A DNA stretch of 64,000 nt from JAGNHN01 sp964590645 (GTDB taxonomy: Bacteria; Bacteroidota; Bacteroidia; Bacteroidales; JAGNHN01). The translations under genes were made by a program, and so were the position numbers. This document shows, piece by piece, positions 8,249-16,874 of this stretch; within the stretch, counting starts at the first letter, position 1; each line of letters opens with the position of its first letter. The stretch covers positions 1-64,000 of the forward strand of contig CAZPYJ010000021.1 of assembly GCA_964590645.1 (NCBI GenBank), read 5' to 3'. The notes under the pieces were generated by a model that did no database searches, was not told where the DNA came from, and was given only the letters and a program-made list of their open reading frames with translations.

Positions 8249-9127
8249 CTACTGCCCCTCCCGCAGTGCATTGGCACCGCTGACAATTTCCAGGATTTCC
8301 TTGGTGATGGTAGCCTGGCGTGCCTTATTATAGGAAAGGTTCAGTTCCCTGAGAATATCCTTGGCATTTTCGGTGGCCTGGTGCATTGCGGTCATACGGG
8401 CGCCGTGTTCTGAGGCAAAGCTGTCCAGCAGCGCTTTGTAGAACTGTATCTTCAGAATTTTGGGGATCAACTCCTGCAGGATGGTTTCTTTATCCGGTTC
8501 GAGGATAAAATCTTCGATGGCCGTATCGCTTTCTTCTTTTTCAGATGCTACGGGCAAATACACCTCGTCCACCGTCTTCTGTACGGCAGCATTCTTAAAC
8601 TGATTGTAAACCAAGACAATCCGGTCATATTCTTGCCGATTAAACTGTTCCATCAGCTTTTCAGCGAGGGGAGCGGCCTGTTCAAAGCTCAGGTTATGAT
8701 AAACATCATCGTGGCGTTCCAGTACAGGATACTGTCTTTTGATATAATGCTCACTGATTTTTCTTCCAATGGTAATCAGTTTGAGATCCCCCCTGGCGTG
8801 CTGTTCAGCGAATTCTCCTTCAATGAGCTGGCGTACCCGCCGGATGACGTTGGTGTTGAAAGCACCGCAAAGGCCTCTGTTGGAGGAGAGGGCTACGATG
8901 AGGATTTTCTCAGCGGGGCGCACTATAGCCAGGCTGTTCCCTTCCTGCTCACTGCTGCTCAGGTTGGCTGAAATCTCCTTCAGCTTCTCTGCATAAGGGC
9001 GCAGTTTGAGGATGGCATTCTGGGTTTTCCGAAGCCGGGAGGCCGCCACCAGCTTCATCGCCGCAGTAATCTGCTGGGTAGATTTGATGGAGGCGATCCT
9101 GGTACGAACTTCTTTCAGGTTGGGCAT
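8249..9127 (-). CDS. atpG: F1F0 ATP synthase gamma subunit
   Basis: Central rotor shaft of F1 (292 aa). Known role: it couples proton-driven rotation of the c-ring to conformational change in the alpha/beta hexamer. The N-terminal helix (MPNLKEVRTRIASIKSTQQI) and the C-terminal helix (HGARMTAMHQATENAKDILRELNLSYNKARQATITKEILEI, shown here in part by its key words ATENA and YNKARQ..IT.EI) are the diagnostic coiled-coil pair. The central Rossmann-like part has SSNRGLCGAFNTNV. It is the last gene of the minus-strand operon atpB-E-F-H-A-G. The beta and epsilon genes are absent, as is common in Bacteroidota, where atpDC sit elsewhere. Confidence 0.97.
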   Translation of the reverse strand: MPNLKEVRTRIASIKSTQQITAAMKLVAASRLRKTQNAILKLRPYAEKLKEISANLSSSEQEGNSLAIVRPAEKILIVALSSNRGLCGAFNTNVIRRVRQLIEGEFAEQHARGDLKLITIGRKISEHYIKRQYPVLERHDDVYHNLSFEQAAPLAEKLMEQFNRQEYDRIVLVYNQFKNAAVQKTVDEVYLPVASEKEESDTAIEDFILEPDKETILQELIPKILKIQFYKALLDSFASEHGARMTAMHQATENAKDILRELNLSYNKARQATITKEILEIVSGANALREGQ

Positions 9128-9159
9128 AGGCTTAGCACTTTGGGTGTGGGCCCTGTATA

Positions 9160-10746
9160 CTATTTGGTTTCATATCGCGCGGCAATCTCCCGGGCGGTGG
9201 CTTCCAGGCTTGCCGTGATCTCATCATTGATCACCCCCTTCTTGAGATGCTGCAGCAATTCGGGATGCGTGGTTTCCAGATGATGCAGGAACTCATCCTC
9301 AAAATCTCTGATAGAGGTCAGGGGCACATTGCGTAGCAGGCCGCGGGTACCACAGAAGATGATGGCAATTTGCTTTTCCACTTCCATCGGACTGTGCAGG
9401 CCTTGCTTGAGTATCTCCACATTGCGGGCGCCTTTGTCGATGACAGCCTTGGTGGAGGCATCCAGGTCGGAACCGAATTTGGCAAAGGCTTCCAGCTCAC
9501 GGTACTGAGCCTGGTCAAGCTTCAGGGTTCCCGCCACTTTTTTCATTGATTTGATCTGTGCCGATCCACCGACGCGGGAGACGGAGATACCGACATTGAT
9601 GGCGGGGCGGATACCGGCATTGAAGAGATTGGTTTCGAGGAAAATCTGTCCATCGGTGATGGAGATGACATTGGTCGGGATATAGGCAGATACGTCTCCG
9701 GCCTGGGTCTCGATGATGGGGAGGGCCGTTAGTGATCCTCCTCCTTTCACCTTATCCCTGAGGCTTTCCGGCAGGTCGTTCATACTGCGGGCAATGGCAT
9801 CGGTTTCATTGATCTTCGCCGCCCTTTCCAGCAGGCGGGAATGGAGATAAAAGACATCTCCGGGATAGGCTTCCCGGCCGGGCGGACGCCGCAGCAGGAG
9901 GGAAACTTCACGATAGGCCACAGCCTGTTTACTCAGGTCATCATATACCACCAGGGCCGGTCGGCCGGTATCGCGGAAATATTCTCCGATGGCAGCTCCG
10001 GTGAAGGGGGCGTAGAACTGCATTGCTGCAGCATCAGAGGCTGTAGCAGCCACCACTACGGTATATTGCAGGGCTCCGTGATCCTCCAGTGTTTTAACAA
10101 TATTGGCCACGGTCGATCCTTTTTGTCCGATCGCTACATATATACAATAGACGGGTTCTCCGCGCTCAAAGAATTCGCGCTGATTGATGATGGTATCGAT
10201 GGCGACGGAGGATTTTCCGGTCTGGCGGTCGCCGATGATCAGCTCACGTTGTCCTCTCCCAATGGGAATCATTGCATCTATGGCTTTGATCCCGGTTTGC
10301 AGTGGTTCATTCACCGGCTGGCGAAAGATGACGCCGGGGGCTTTTCGTTCCAGGGGCATCTCAAAACGTTCCCCTTTGATGTCTCCTTTGCCGTCCAGTG
10401 GTTCTCCCAGGGTATTGACTACCCGGCCCAGCAGGCCATCTCCGGCGCGGATGGAGGCGATGCGGCGGGTCCGCTTTACGGTATCCCCCTCCTGGGTATG
10501 CCCGGCATCTCCAAGCAGAACGACACCCACATTGTCTTCCTCCAGGTTGAGGGCAATGCCCATCAGTCCGGTTTTTTCAAATTCTACCATCTCCCCCGAC
10601 TGGACATTGGTCAGGCCGAAGACGCGTGCGATGCCATCGCCTACCTGGAGTACGGTACCGGTTTCCTCCAGTTGTTTTTCATCACGGTATCCGGCCAGTT
10701 GCTGCCTCAATATCGCCGTTACCTCGGCAGGTTTGATTTGTGCCAT
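9160..10746 (-). CDS. atpA: F1F0 ATP synthase alpha subunit
   Basis: Non-catalytic nucleotide-binding subunit of F1, 528 aa. It carries the N-terminal beta-barrel (VLQVGDGIARVFGLTNVQSGEMV), the central P-loop domain with GDRQTGKS at about residues 170-177 and the ATP synthase signature PAINVGISVSRVGG, and the C-terminal helical domain. The sequence is orthodox, with nothing missing. It lies 9 nt downstream of atpH and 32 nt upstream of atpG, so translation is likely coupled within the operon. A 439-residue open frame on the opposite strand is a shadow of this GC-rich conserved gene. Confidence 0.98.
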   Translation of the reverse strand: MAQIKPAEVTAILRQQLAGYRDEKQLEETGTVLQVGDGIARVFGLTNVQSGEMVEFEKTGLMGIALNLEEDNVGVVLLGDAGHTQEGDTVKRTRRIASIRAGDGLLGRVVNTLGEPLDGKGDIKGERFEMPLERKAPGVIFRQPVNEPLQTGIKAIDAMIPIGRGQRELIIGDRQTGKSSVAIDTIINQREFFERGEPVYCIYVAIGQKGSTVANIVKTLEDHGALQYTVVVAATASDAAAMQFYAPFTGAAIGEYFRDTGRPALVVYDDLSKQAVAYREVSLLLRRPPGREAYPGDVFYLHSRLLERAAKINETDAIARSMNDLPESLRDKVKGGGSLTALPIIETQAGDVSAYIPTNVISITDGQIFLETNLFNAGIRPAINVGISVSRVGGSAQIKSMKKVAGTLKLDQAQYRELEAFAKFGSDLDASTKAVIDKGARNVEILKQGLHSPMEVEKQIAIIFCGTRGLLRNVPLTSIRDFEDEFLHHLETTHPELLQHLKKGVINDEITASLEATAREIAARYETK

Positions 10747-10755
10747 ATCTATGCT

Positions 10756-11313
10756 TTAAAACATTCTCACATAAAGATTACTATCAAATTTCTTTTTGAG
10801 CTTCACCAGCTCACGCGCCAGGCTTGCATCGTACTTCCGGTCTTCAAAGCGCAGCACAAAGCCTCCGATCAGATCCGGATCGATTTCCTCTTCCATCCAT
10901 ATCTCAGCATTAAGATCAGTCCTGATTTGTTCCAAAAGCGCGGCTTTCAGCTCGGGATGGAGCGGTGTGGCCGTGATAAGCTTCATCGAGATGATGCCTT
11001 TGTGCTGACGATAAACAGCTTCATAAGCCGAGGTGATATCGCCCAGAAAAGCCTCTCTGCTGTTGGTTACCAGGAGTTTCATAAACGACAAACTCAATAC
11101 CTGGCAATGATCTCCAAAGAGGGCGGTCAGGATAGCCTTCTTTTTAGGCAGTTTAACTAAGGGGCTTTTCAGAAGCTGGCGCAGGGATTTGTTTTCCTCC
11201 ACTACGGATGAAACCAGCATCATATCATTGCGGGTTTCCTCCACCAGCCCCTGTTCCAGTGCCAGTTGGAAAAAAGCTTTTGCATATCTCGTTGCAACCT
11301 TGCCGCTACTCAT
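10756..11313 (-). CDS. atpH: F1F0 ATP synthase delta subunit
   Basis: Peripheral-stalk subunit (185 aa; OSCP equivalent) that joins the b subunits to the top of F1. The N-terminal helical bundle opens with VATRYAKAFFQLALEQG, the normal family start. The C-terminal domain ends IDPDLIGGFVLRFEDRKYDASLARELVKLKKKF, where GG(F/V)xLR..D..(Y/F)D.S is the family signature. It lies 9 nt after atpF and 9 nt before atpA in the operon. Confidence 0.96.
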   Translation of the reverse strand: MSSGKVATRYAKAFFQLALEQGLVEETRNDMMLVSSVVEENKSLRQLLKSPLVKLPKKKAILTALFGDHCQVLSLSFMKLLVTNSREAFLGDITSAYEAVYRQHKGIISMKLITATPLHPELKAALLEQIRTDLNAEIWMEEEIDPDLIGGFVLRFEDRKYDASLARELVKLKKKFDSNLYVRMF

Positions 11314-11322
11314 CAGTTGGGA

Positions 11323-11817
11323 TTAGTTAAATGTTACATCTTTGAGCAAGCGCTTCACCAATTCCTGCTGTTTGGGGTCGTCCGACAGTTTTTCACGCAA
11401 TACCTTTTCTGCGATCTCTATCGACAGGGATGCGAGCTGATTCTTCAGGTCGGTGATGGCTGCCAGTTTTTCGTTCTCGATGCTTTCCCTTGCGGCGGCC
11501 ACAATACGATTGGCCTCCTCATTGGCTTTCAGGCGAGACTCTTCCATCATTTTTTCTCTCACACTGCGTGCATCGCGCAGGATGACATCCCGTTCCTCTC
11601 TTGCCTGCATCAGTAACTTCTCATTGTCTACCTGCAACTGCTGCATCTCCTCTCTGGCTCTGTCGGCAGCGTGCAGGGCATTGTCAATGCCTTCCTCCCT
11701 TTCTTTGAGTGCTTTCAGGATGGGTTTCCAGGCGAATTTGCGCAGAATGAAAAGGACCAGGCCAAAAGCCAGGGACATCCAGAACATCAGGCCTATTCCA
11801 GGGCTAATTAGTTCCAT
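11323..11817 (-). CDS. atpF: F1F0 ATP synthase b subunit
   Basis: Peripheral-stalk subunit b, 164 aa. One N-terminal membrane helix (PGIGLMFWMSLAFGLVLFIL) is followed by FAWKPILKALKEREEGIDNAL, the family junction, and then a long, highly charged coiled coil. It dimerises and connects F0 subunit a with delta on F1. Its length matches typical 156-166 residue bacterial b subunits. It lies 77 nt downstream of atpE. Confidence 0.97.
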   Translation of the reverse strand: MELISPGIGLMFWMSLAFGLVLFILRKFAWKPILKALKEREEGIDNALHAADRAREEMQQLQVDNEKLLMQAREERDVILRDARSVREKMMEESRLKANEEANRIVAAARESIENEKLAAITDLKNQLASLSIEIAEKVLREKLSDDPKQQELVKRLLKDVTFN

Positions 11818-11894
11818 ATATTGTGCTGTGATAAAATTATCAAAAACCCGGCATCCGGTTCAATCGCCCGGATACCGGATAAGGGATGGCTTTC

Positions 11895-12155
11895 TTACAG
11901 GAAAAGGATAAGGAAACACACCACAATCGCAAAGAAGGCAACTCCCTCAATGAGCGCCGCGGCAATGATCATATTCGACCGGATATCGCCGGCGGCCTCT
12001 GGCTGACGGGCGATGGATTCCAAAGCACCACGGCCGATATTACCGATACCGTAAGCGGCAGCGATGGCGGCAATACTGGCACCGATCCCGGCACCCACCT
12101 TGGCCAGGGGGGTCAGATCTGTAGCTACCTGCAAGAGAATGGTTAAAAGTGACAT
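11895..12155 (-). CDS. atpE: F1F0 ATP synthase c subunit
   Basis: Proteolipid rotor subunit, 86 aa with two membrane helices. Helix 1 carries the GAGIGASIAAIAAAYGIGNIG glycine/alanine repeat. The polar loop has ARQPEAAGDIR. Helix 2 carries IIAAALIEGVAFFAIVVCFL, where the Glu of LIEG is the ion-carrying carboxylate. There is no Na+-type ligand set around it (no Q..ES/T pattern), so protons are the likely coupling ion; that is inference. A ring of copies forms the rotor. Confidence 0.97.
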   Translation of the reverse strand: MSLLTILLQVATDLTPLAKVGAGIGASIAAIAAAYGIGNIGRGALESIARQPEAAGDIRSNMIIAAALIEGVAFFAIVVCFLILFL

Positions 12156-12205
12156 AACTTCGTTGTTTTGGTGAATAATTGAATTTTTATAGAATCGTAA
12201 CAGAA

Positions 12206-13336
12206 TTAATGTGCGTGCTCCTCCGTAGCCAATCCAAAGTAAAGGGCAGAGAGAAGGGTGAATACATAAGCCTGGATGAAGGCCACCAGGAACTCAAGGA
12301 AATTCATAAAGATGGCAAAGGCCACCGAAAGAACAGATACTCCGTAGCCCAGGCTTGGAGCCATTTCTCCGAAGATAAAAATCAGGCTGAAGAAGCCCAG
12401 TATAATGATGTGTCCGGCAGAGATGTTGGCAAAAAGACGCACCATCAGGACGAAAGGCTTGGTCAGTACCCCGATCAACTCCACAATGGGCAAGAGGGGC
12501 AAAGGAAACTTAAGCCACCAGGGCACACCCGGGGCGTTAAAAATGTGCATCCAGTAGGCCTTGTTGCCACTGAAATTCGTGATCGCAAAAGTAAAAAGAG
12601 CCAGAACCAATGTCACGGTGATGTTCCCGGTTACATTGGCCCCACCCGGAAAGATGGGAATCAGCCCCAGCAGATTATTGAAGAAGATAAAGAAGAAAAG
12701 CGTCAGCAGAAAAGGCATAAAGCGTTCGTACTTCTTCTCCCCTATGGATGGGATAGCCAATTCATCGCGCAGGAAAAGGATCAGTGGCTCCAAAAAATTC
12801 TGAACCCCGCGCGGCGCAGCCTGAGTGTTGCGGGTATAGCGCCGGGCAATGCTGATAAAAAGCCAGCTCAGAAAGATGATGCTGAGAAAAATGCTGAGAA
12901 CATTCTTAGTTATGGAAAAATCCAGGGGAAGACTGGCGCTTGAATCTATCTCCTTAGTGCCGGGCACCACTTTCACAATTTTTCCATTATTGGGAGCCTC
13001 GTGGGAAATCATATACCCCCGGTAAGCTTCGTATCCGTGATGAAAATGGGATGAACTGAAGCTTACCCATTTTTTCTCCTCCCTGTCGTAGAGAATGACG
13101 GGTAAGGGGATGCTTATATGCTTATCCCCGATCGTGGCAATGTGCCACTCGTGGGCATCCAGAATATGGTGGAGGATCATCCCACTGACATCAAACTTTT
13201 TCTCCTTATGCCCGTCAGAATGCGCCTCTTTGGCTCCGGCAGCCAGAGCCTCGGCAGGCTGCGGCCACAATAACAGGGCACCCAAAACGATAGGGGCAAT
13301 TATGGATAGCTTTCTAAACCAGGTTTTTATAATCAT
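12206..13336 (-). CDS. atpB: F1F0 ATP synthase a subunit
   Basis: Membrane stator subunit that forms the half-channels for proton entry and exit (376 aa). It is longer than the E. coli protein because of a signal-peptide-like N-terminus and a roughly 130-residue extramembrane region rich in His and Lys (KEAHSDGHKEKKF), which is usual in Bacteroidota. Membrane helices follow. The essential Arg lies in VLMVRLFANISAGHII, and the C-terminal helix has FLVAFIQAYVFTLLSALYFG. It is the first gene of the operon. Upstream, 152 bp separate it from divergent coiled-coil genes, so the operon promoter must lie there. No atpI/atpZ gene precedes it in the window. Confidence 0.97.
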   Translation of the reverse strand: MIIKTWFRKLSIIAPIVLGALLLWPQPAEALAAGAKEAHSDGHKEKKFDVSGMILHHILDAHEWHIATIGDKHISIPLPVILYDREEKKWVSFSSSHFHHGYEAYRGYMISHEAPNNGKIVKVVPGTKEIDSSASLPLDFSITKNVLSIFLSIIFLSWLFISIARRYTRNTQAAPRGVQNFLEPLILFLRDELAIPSIGEKKYERFMPFLLTLFFFIFFNNLLGLIPIFPGGANVTGNITVTLVLALFTFAITNFSGNKAYWMHIFNAPGVPWWLKFPLPLLPIVELIGVLTKPFVLMVRLFANISAGHIIILGFFSLIFIFGEMAPSLGYGVSVLSVAFAIFMNFLEFLVAFIQAYVFTLLSALYFGLATEEHAH

Positions 13337-13488
13337 ATTTCCCGAGGCTCAAGACGTTCCAGAAATCGCTGCAATTTTACGAAGTTTTGCCGAAAGATCG
13401 CTATGCTTTCGCTTTTTCTATTTCTCAGAAGCTGCGTACCTTGCAGTGCTGCACACAGCAAGCACACATTATATCTAAGATTCCACCT

Positions 13489-13860
13489 ATGAAATGGTTA
13501 AAAACAGTCCTGCCTCTGGTTTTGTTTATCCTCCTCTTGTATTTTGCCTATTCCCTGCTGTTCACCCATCACCGGCTCAGGGACGCCCGCCGCGAACTGC
13601 AGACTATGGAAACACAACTGGGAAGCATTATTCACCGGCTGGAGGCGGCTCAACTTTCATTGGACACAGCGATGGCCCGCCTGGAAAGCAGCCGCAGAGA
13701 AATGAGCCAGCTGCGCCAGAATGCAGACAACCATCGGGACGACTTTTTGCAGGATCTGGATTCAGCCTTTGTGAAACTCCAAAGGCTACAGGCCAGAATG
13801 CAAACGCAGTGGGAAGAAATCAGTCAATTGCAGGATCAACTCAGAGCACTAGAAAAATGA
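13489..13860 (+). CDS. Small N-anchored coiled-coil membrane protein
   Basis: A 123-aa protein of unknown family. The frame is open further upstream, but ATG at 13489 (MKWLKTVLPLVLFILLLYFAYSLLF) gives a clean N-terminal membrane helix and is chosen. Residues 30-123 form one continuous heptad-like coiled coil rich in Q, R, E and L (ARRELQTMETQLGSIIHRLE, QLQDQLRALEK). It probably sits in the inner membrane with the coil in the periplasm, judging by the KW/KT N-terminus. Its stop overlaps the start of the next gene by 4 nt (ATGA), so the two are translationally coupled and may act together. A weak -7 element, TACCTTG, lies at 13437. I cannot name a function. Confidence 0.8.
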   Translation: MKWLKTVLPLVLFILLLYFAYSLLFTHHRLRDARRELQTMETQLGSIIHRLEAAQLSLDTAMARLESSRREMSQLRQNADNHRDDFLQDLDSAFVKLQRLQARMQTQWEEISQLQDQLRALEK

Positions 13861-14402
13861 GATACAGCCTTTTCCTTATCCTTCTCCTCAGTATGCTGCA
13901 TCTACCCTCACTGCAGGGGCAGAACCCCCTTTTTAAGCCGGGCGAATGCGGGGAAACGCCTTCACCCCGGCTCTGGTTGAAGGGAGAAGTGTTTCAGCAT
14001 CCCTGCGACAGCCTCTGGATCATCACCCCGGCCCGGCTCCAGCTTTATGAAGAGGCCGTACAGCTCATCCTGGCCTGGGATACCACCCGCCTCTTTGCCG
14101 AACTCTCAGGGCTCGAAAAATCCCTGCATCAAATCACATCCAGCGGCAGGCAGATGCAAAGCGATTATGATGCCCTGGAAGAGGCTTATCGCAAAACCCT
14201 CGACAAGCAGGAGTCCCAGATCCAGGGATTGCGGCAGGCCCTGTCAGAGGTCAGGGATGGCATTGATGCTGAACGCCAGCGAAGCGCATCCATCGCCAGC
14301 GAACTGAGAATAGCCCAAAAGCAACAGCATCGAAGATCCATTATCTGGGGCGGAAGCGGATTTGCACTGGGGGTACTGGCCACTTTTTTGATCACTCATT
14401 AA
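13857..14402 (+). CDS. Exported coiled-coil protein with C-terminal membrane anchor
   Basis: A 181-aa protein of unknown family. A Sec signal peptide (MRYSLFLILLLSMLHLPSLQGQ) is followed by a short domain with two cysteines (FKPGECGETPSPRLWLKG..FQHPCDS), probably a disulfide pair. A coiled coil follows at about 75-155 (SGLEKSLHQITSSGRQMQSD, QIQGLRQALSEV). The protein ends in a positively charged QQHRRS and a single membrane helix IIWGGSGFALGVLATFLITH. The topology is periplasmic with a C-terminal tail anchor, complementary to the N-anchored coil encoded just upstream with a 4-nt overlap. It recalls paired coiled-coil envelope-spanning proteins, but no phage genes lie nearby. Confidence 0.8.
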   Translation: MRYSLFLILLLSMLHLPSLQGQNPLFKPGECGETPSPRLWLKGEVFQHPCDSLWIITPARLQLYEEAVQLILAWDTTRLFAELSGLEKSLHQITSSGRQMQSDYDALEEAYRKTLDKQESQIQGLRQALSEVRDGIDAERQRSASIASELRIAQKQQHRRSIIWGGSGFALGVLATFLITH

Positions 14403-14414
14403 AACCAAAATGCG

Positions 14415-15134
14415 ATGAAACTAGCTCGAAGCCTATGTATTCTTCTGTGCCTCCTTCTCGCTGGCTGGCTGCCGGCGCAGGAGCTGGAAGAGATAGTAAA
14501 AAAACACCTCGAAGCCACCGGTATCAACAAGGTGAAAGACCTGAAATCCTATACCCTGAGCGGAAAGGCGGATATGGCCGGCACCAGTGGCCCGGTGAAA
14601 CAGATCGTGGATGCTTCAGGGAAAATCAGGATGGAAGTAGAATTGAACGGGCAAAAGATCATTCAGGTGGTAAGCGGACAGGAAGGCTGGATGATTATGC
14701 CCCTGAGCGGCTCCAGGGAACCCAGACCGCTGAGCCCTGAACAGGTACAGAGCCTCCAGCGCCAGGCCTCCCTCGAAGGCCTGCTCCACCAATGGAAGGA
14801 AAAGGGCCGGCAAGTGAGCCTGGAAGGAAAAGAAAAAGTACTGAACCGCGAAATGCACCGGATCAAAGTGCTGGAAAGCGGAAACCAGGCCCTGATCTCC
14901 TACCTGTATATCGATACGGACGATTTTCTGTTGCGTGCCCAAAAAGATGTAAGCTATATGAGCGGACAGGAAGTGATTTCAATGACCTACTTCGATCATT
15001 TCCGGATATTTGGCGGCATACAATTCCCGATGCGCATCGAAAGCAAATTGAACGGGCAAACGGTGATGCTGATCACCACCGGAAAAGTGGAAATCAATCC
15101 TGAGTTGGACCAAGCCTTGTTTCAAAAACCATAA
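14415..15134 (+). CDS. LolA/LolB-fold outer-membrane lipoprotein-sorting-like protein
   Basis: Periplasmic protein of 239 aa with a signal peptide (MKLARSLCILLCLLLAGWLPAQ) and the open beta-barrel pattern of the LolA-like (outer membrane lipoprotein-sorting) family. The features are an N-terminal helix EEIVKKHLEATGINKVKDLKS, strands such as YTLSGKADM and KIRMEVELNGQ, a WMIMPLSG turn, and a late FDHFRIFGGIQFPMRIESKLNGQ strand pair. In Bacteroidota such proteins are numerous and most are not true LolA; they probably bind lipid or lipoprotein acyl chains. It is probably in one operon with the two coiled-coil genes upstream (12-nt gap). A strong terminator follows. Confidence 0.78.
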   Translation: MKLARSLCILLCLLLAGWLPAQELEEIVKKHLEATGINKVKDLKSYTLSGKADMAGTSGPVKQIVDASGKIRMEVELNGQKIIQVVSGQEGWMIMPLSGSREPRPLSPEQVQSLQRQASLEGLLHQWKEKGRQVSLEGKEKVLNREMHRIKVLESGNQALISYLYIDTDDFLLRAQKDVSYMSGQEVISMTYFDHFRIFGGIQFPMRIESKLNGQTVMLITTGKVEINPELDQALFQKP

Positions 15135-15250
15135 GGCGGCTCAAAGGAAGCTGTGGGAAAATGACCTGTATTGGATCCCTTCCCAAATGAAACCACGGCA
15201 GCAGTGCCGCCTTATTCTTCGTTGCTTTGCTTTGGGAATAGCATAAAAAA

Positions 15251-15283
15251 AGACAAGCAGTCCCTTATCAGTCCGCTTGTCTC
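15251..15283. terminator. Bidirectional terminator
   Basis: AGACAAGC (15251-15258) pairs with GCTTGTCT. An A-run precedes it and TTTTTT follows, so it suits both the LolA-like gene (plus) and the antiporter gene (minus). Confidence 0.85.
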
Positions 15284-15304
15284 TTTTTTAATCAATCCGG
15301 ATCT

Positions 15305-16615
15305 CTAGAGGAAAATCAGCTGTAATATGATATAGATGGGCAGCAATACCACCAGCGAGAATTTGAACATATACCCGAAGAAGGAAGGCATCTTATACCC
15401 GTTTTCTTCTGCAATGGCTTTAACCATAAAGTTGGGGCCATTGCCGATGTATGTCATCGCACCAAACAAGACTGCCCCCAGACTGATCGCAGTCAGCAAT
15501 ACCTCAGGAATACCGGCTACCAGATGGGCCCCGGGGAAGGTATCGATCATCCCCAAAGCCAGATTGTGGAAGGATACCGCCGTAGGAGCATTGTCGAGGA
15601 AAGCACTCAAAGCACCTGTGGCATAATAAAACTGCGAGGCAGTGCTCAGTCCGAAAGATGCCGCATTCTCTTTCAAATAAATGAGTGCCGGGACCATCGT
15701 AACGAAGATGCCGAGGAATAGGAAAGCCACTTCGATTATGGGATGCCAGGTAAATTTGTTTTCAATGTAACGCATATTCTTGTTCGTCACAGCGTATGCT
15801 ATGCCAGCCATAAGTAGAATCACGGCTTCGCGGACAAAGGCAATATTATGATTGTCGTGGATGGCGTGAATGTAATGCTCGTTGAGGAAGGCTACAGAAA
15901 GAACCACGCCGAACAGAAAGAAAAAATTGAAACTGCCTTTTATCCGAATGGGCTGGATTTCAACCTCATCCCGCACCAGATCCTTCAGTTTTTCCTTCTT
16001 GTAATAATAGGAGTCCACAAGGTAATAGACGATCAGTAAAATCGCATTGGCGATAAACCATTCCCCGATCAGGCCAAAGAACCAGCCAAAGGGTGCTCCG
16101 CGCAGATAGAGCAGGAAGAGGGGCGGATCACCCAGAGGAGTAAGCATACCACCCACATTGGCCACAATGGCGATAAAGAACAAGATGGTGTGAACTTTGA
16201 ACTTGCGTTGCGAATTGGTTTTAATGACCGGCCGGATCAATAGCATCGCAGCACCTGTAGTACCCATAAAGGACGCCAGCACTGCACCAATGGCCAGGAA
16301 CAGGGTATTGATCGATGGCCTGGCCTGAATATCTCCCTTCAGGTGAATACCCCCCGTAATGACGAAGAGTGCACCGAGCAAGATAATGAAGGGCACATAG
16401 TCAAACAGGATCTGGTGCATCAGGGCGTGGGTGAGTCCATTGAAAATCAGGTAAATGGAAACAGGAATACCCAGGACGAGTGAAACAATGAGCTTATTCC
16501 TGTTTTGTTCCCACCAATGATGAAAAAACAGTGGCCCTATGGCAATAAACAAGAGCATAATGCCAAAAGGGATCGACAACCATAAAGGCATACTTTCTAA
16601 ACCTCCGTGTTCCAT
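15305..16615 (-). CDS. Sodium:proton antiporter, NhaD/ArsB (ion transporter) superfamily
   Basis: A polytopic inner-membrane transporter, 436 aa with about 11-13 predicted helices. It belongs to the ion-transporter superfamily that includes NhaD, ArsB and citrate transporters. Family marks visible are the inverted-repeat motifs GAVLASFMGTTGAAMLLIRP (about 113-132), with the partly unwound TGA region, and GALSAFLDNAPTAVSFHNLA (about 332-351), with the DN(A/T)PT signature. NVGGMLTPLGDPPLF is another hallmark. The likely activity is Na+/H+ exchange for pH and sodium homeostasis, but substrate assignment inside this superfamily from sequence is uncertain. A TACATTTG promoter element lies 44 nt upstream. 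Confidence 0.88.
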   Translation of the reverse strand: MEHGGLESMPLWLSIPFGIMLLFIAIGPLFFHHWWEQNRNKLIVSLVLGIPVSIYLIFNGLTHALMHQILFDYVPFIILLGALFVITGGIHLKGDIQARPSINTLFLAIGAVLASFMGTTGAAMLLIRPVIKTNSQRKFKVHTILFFIAIVANVGGMLTPLGDPPLFLLYLRGAPFGWFFGLIGEWFIANAILLIVYYLVDSYYYKKEKLKDLVRDEVEIQPIRIKGSFNFFFLFGVVLSVAFLNEHYIHAIHDNHNIAFVREAVILLMAGIAYAVTNKNMRYIENKFTWHPIIEVAFLFLGIFVTMVPALIYLKENAASFGLSTASQFYYATGALSAFLDNAPTAVSFHNLALGMIDTFPGAHLVAGIPEVLLTAISLGAVLFGAMTYIGNGPNFMVKAIAEENGYKMPSFFGYMFKFSLVVLLPIYIILQLIFL

Positions 16616-16658
16616 AATACTACGCGTGCTAAGTGGATAGGGTTTTGATTAAACGCCG

Positions 16659-16666
16659 CAAATGTA
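16659..16666 (-). promoter_or_regulatory. -7 element TACATTTG of the antiporter gene
   Basis: On the minus strand this reads TACATTTG (TAnnTTTG). A TTTG lies 23 nt further upstream (16690-16693), slightly long for a -33 box. Confidence 0.6.
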
Positions 16667-16874
16667 TGTAAATATTCAAGTATGAGCGACAAAAAAAGGA
16701 AGATGCGCTTTCAGGCATCATCCCCTTATGACTATCCACAGGCTCAATGGGCAGGCCTGCCCGAAATCTGCCTCTGACCAAAACAAGGCAAATGAAGCGC
16801 AGGCACTTTGCTTTGAGGTGAGGCGGCTGCGAATTCAAAAAGAATTATTTTTGATCTGCAACAAACCCACATTG

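Noticed and set aside
9841..11160. 439-codon open frame on the plus strand
   Set aside because: It lies wholly antisense to atpA and atpH, which are unmistakable. Its translation has no family features and reflects codon bias of the real genes.
13857..14402. Coiled-coil pair as a phage lysis (spanin) cassette
   Set aside because: No holin, endolysin or other phage gene is present and a LolA-like gene is in the same operon; kept only as a structural resemblance.
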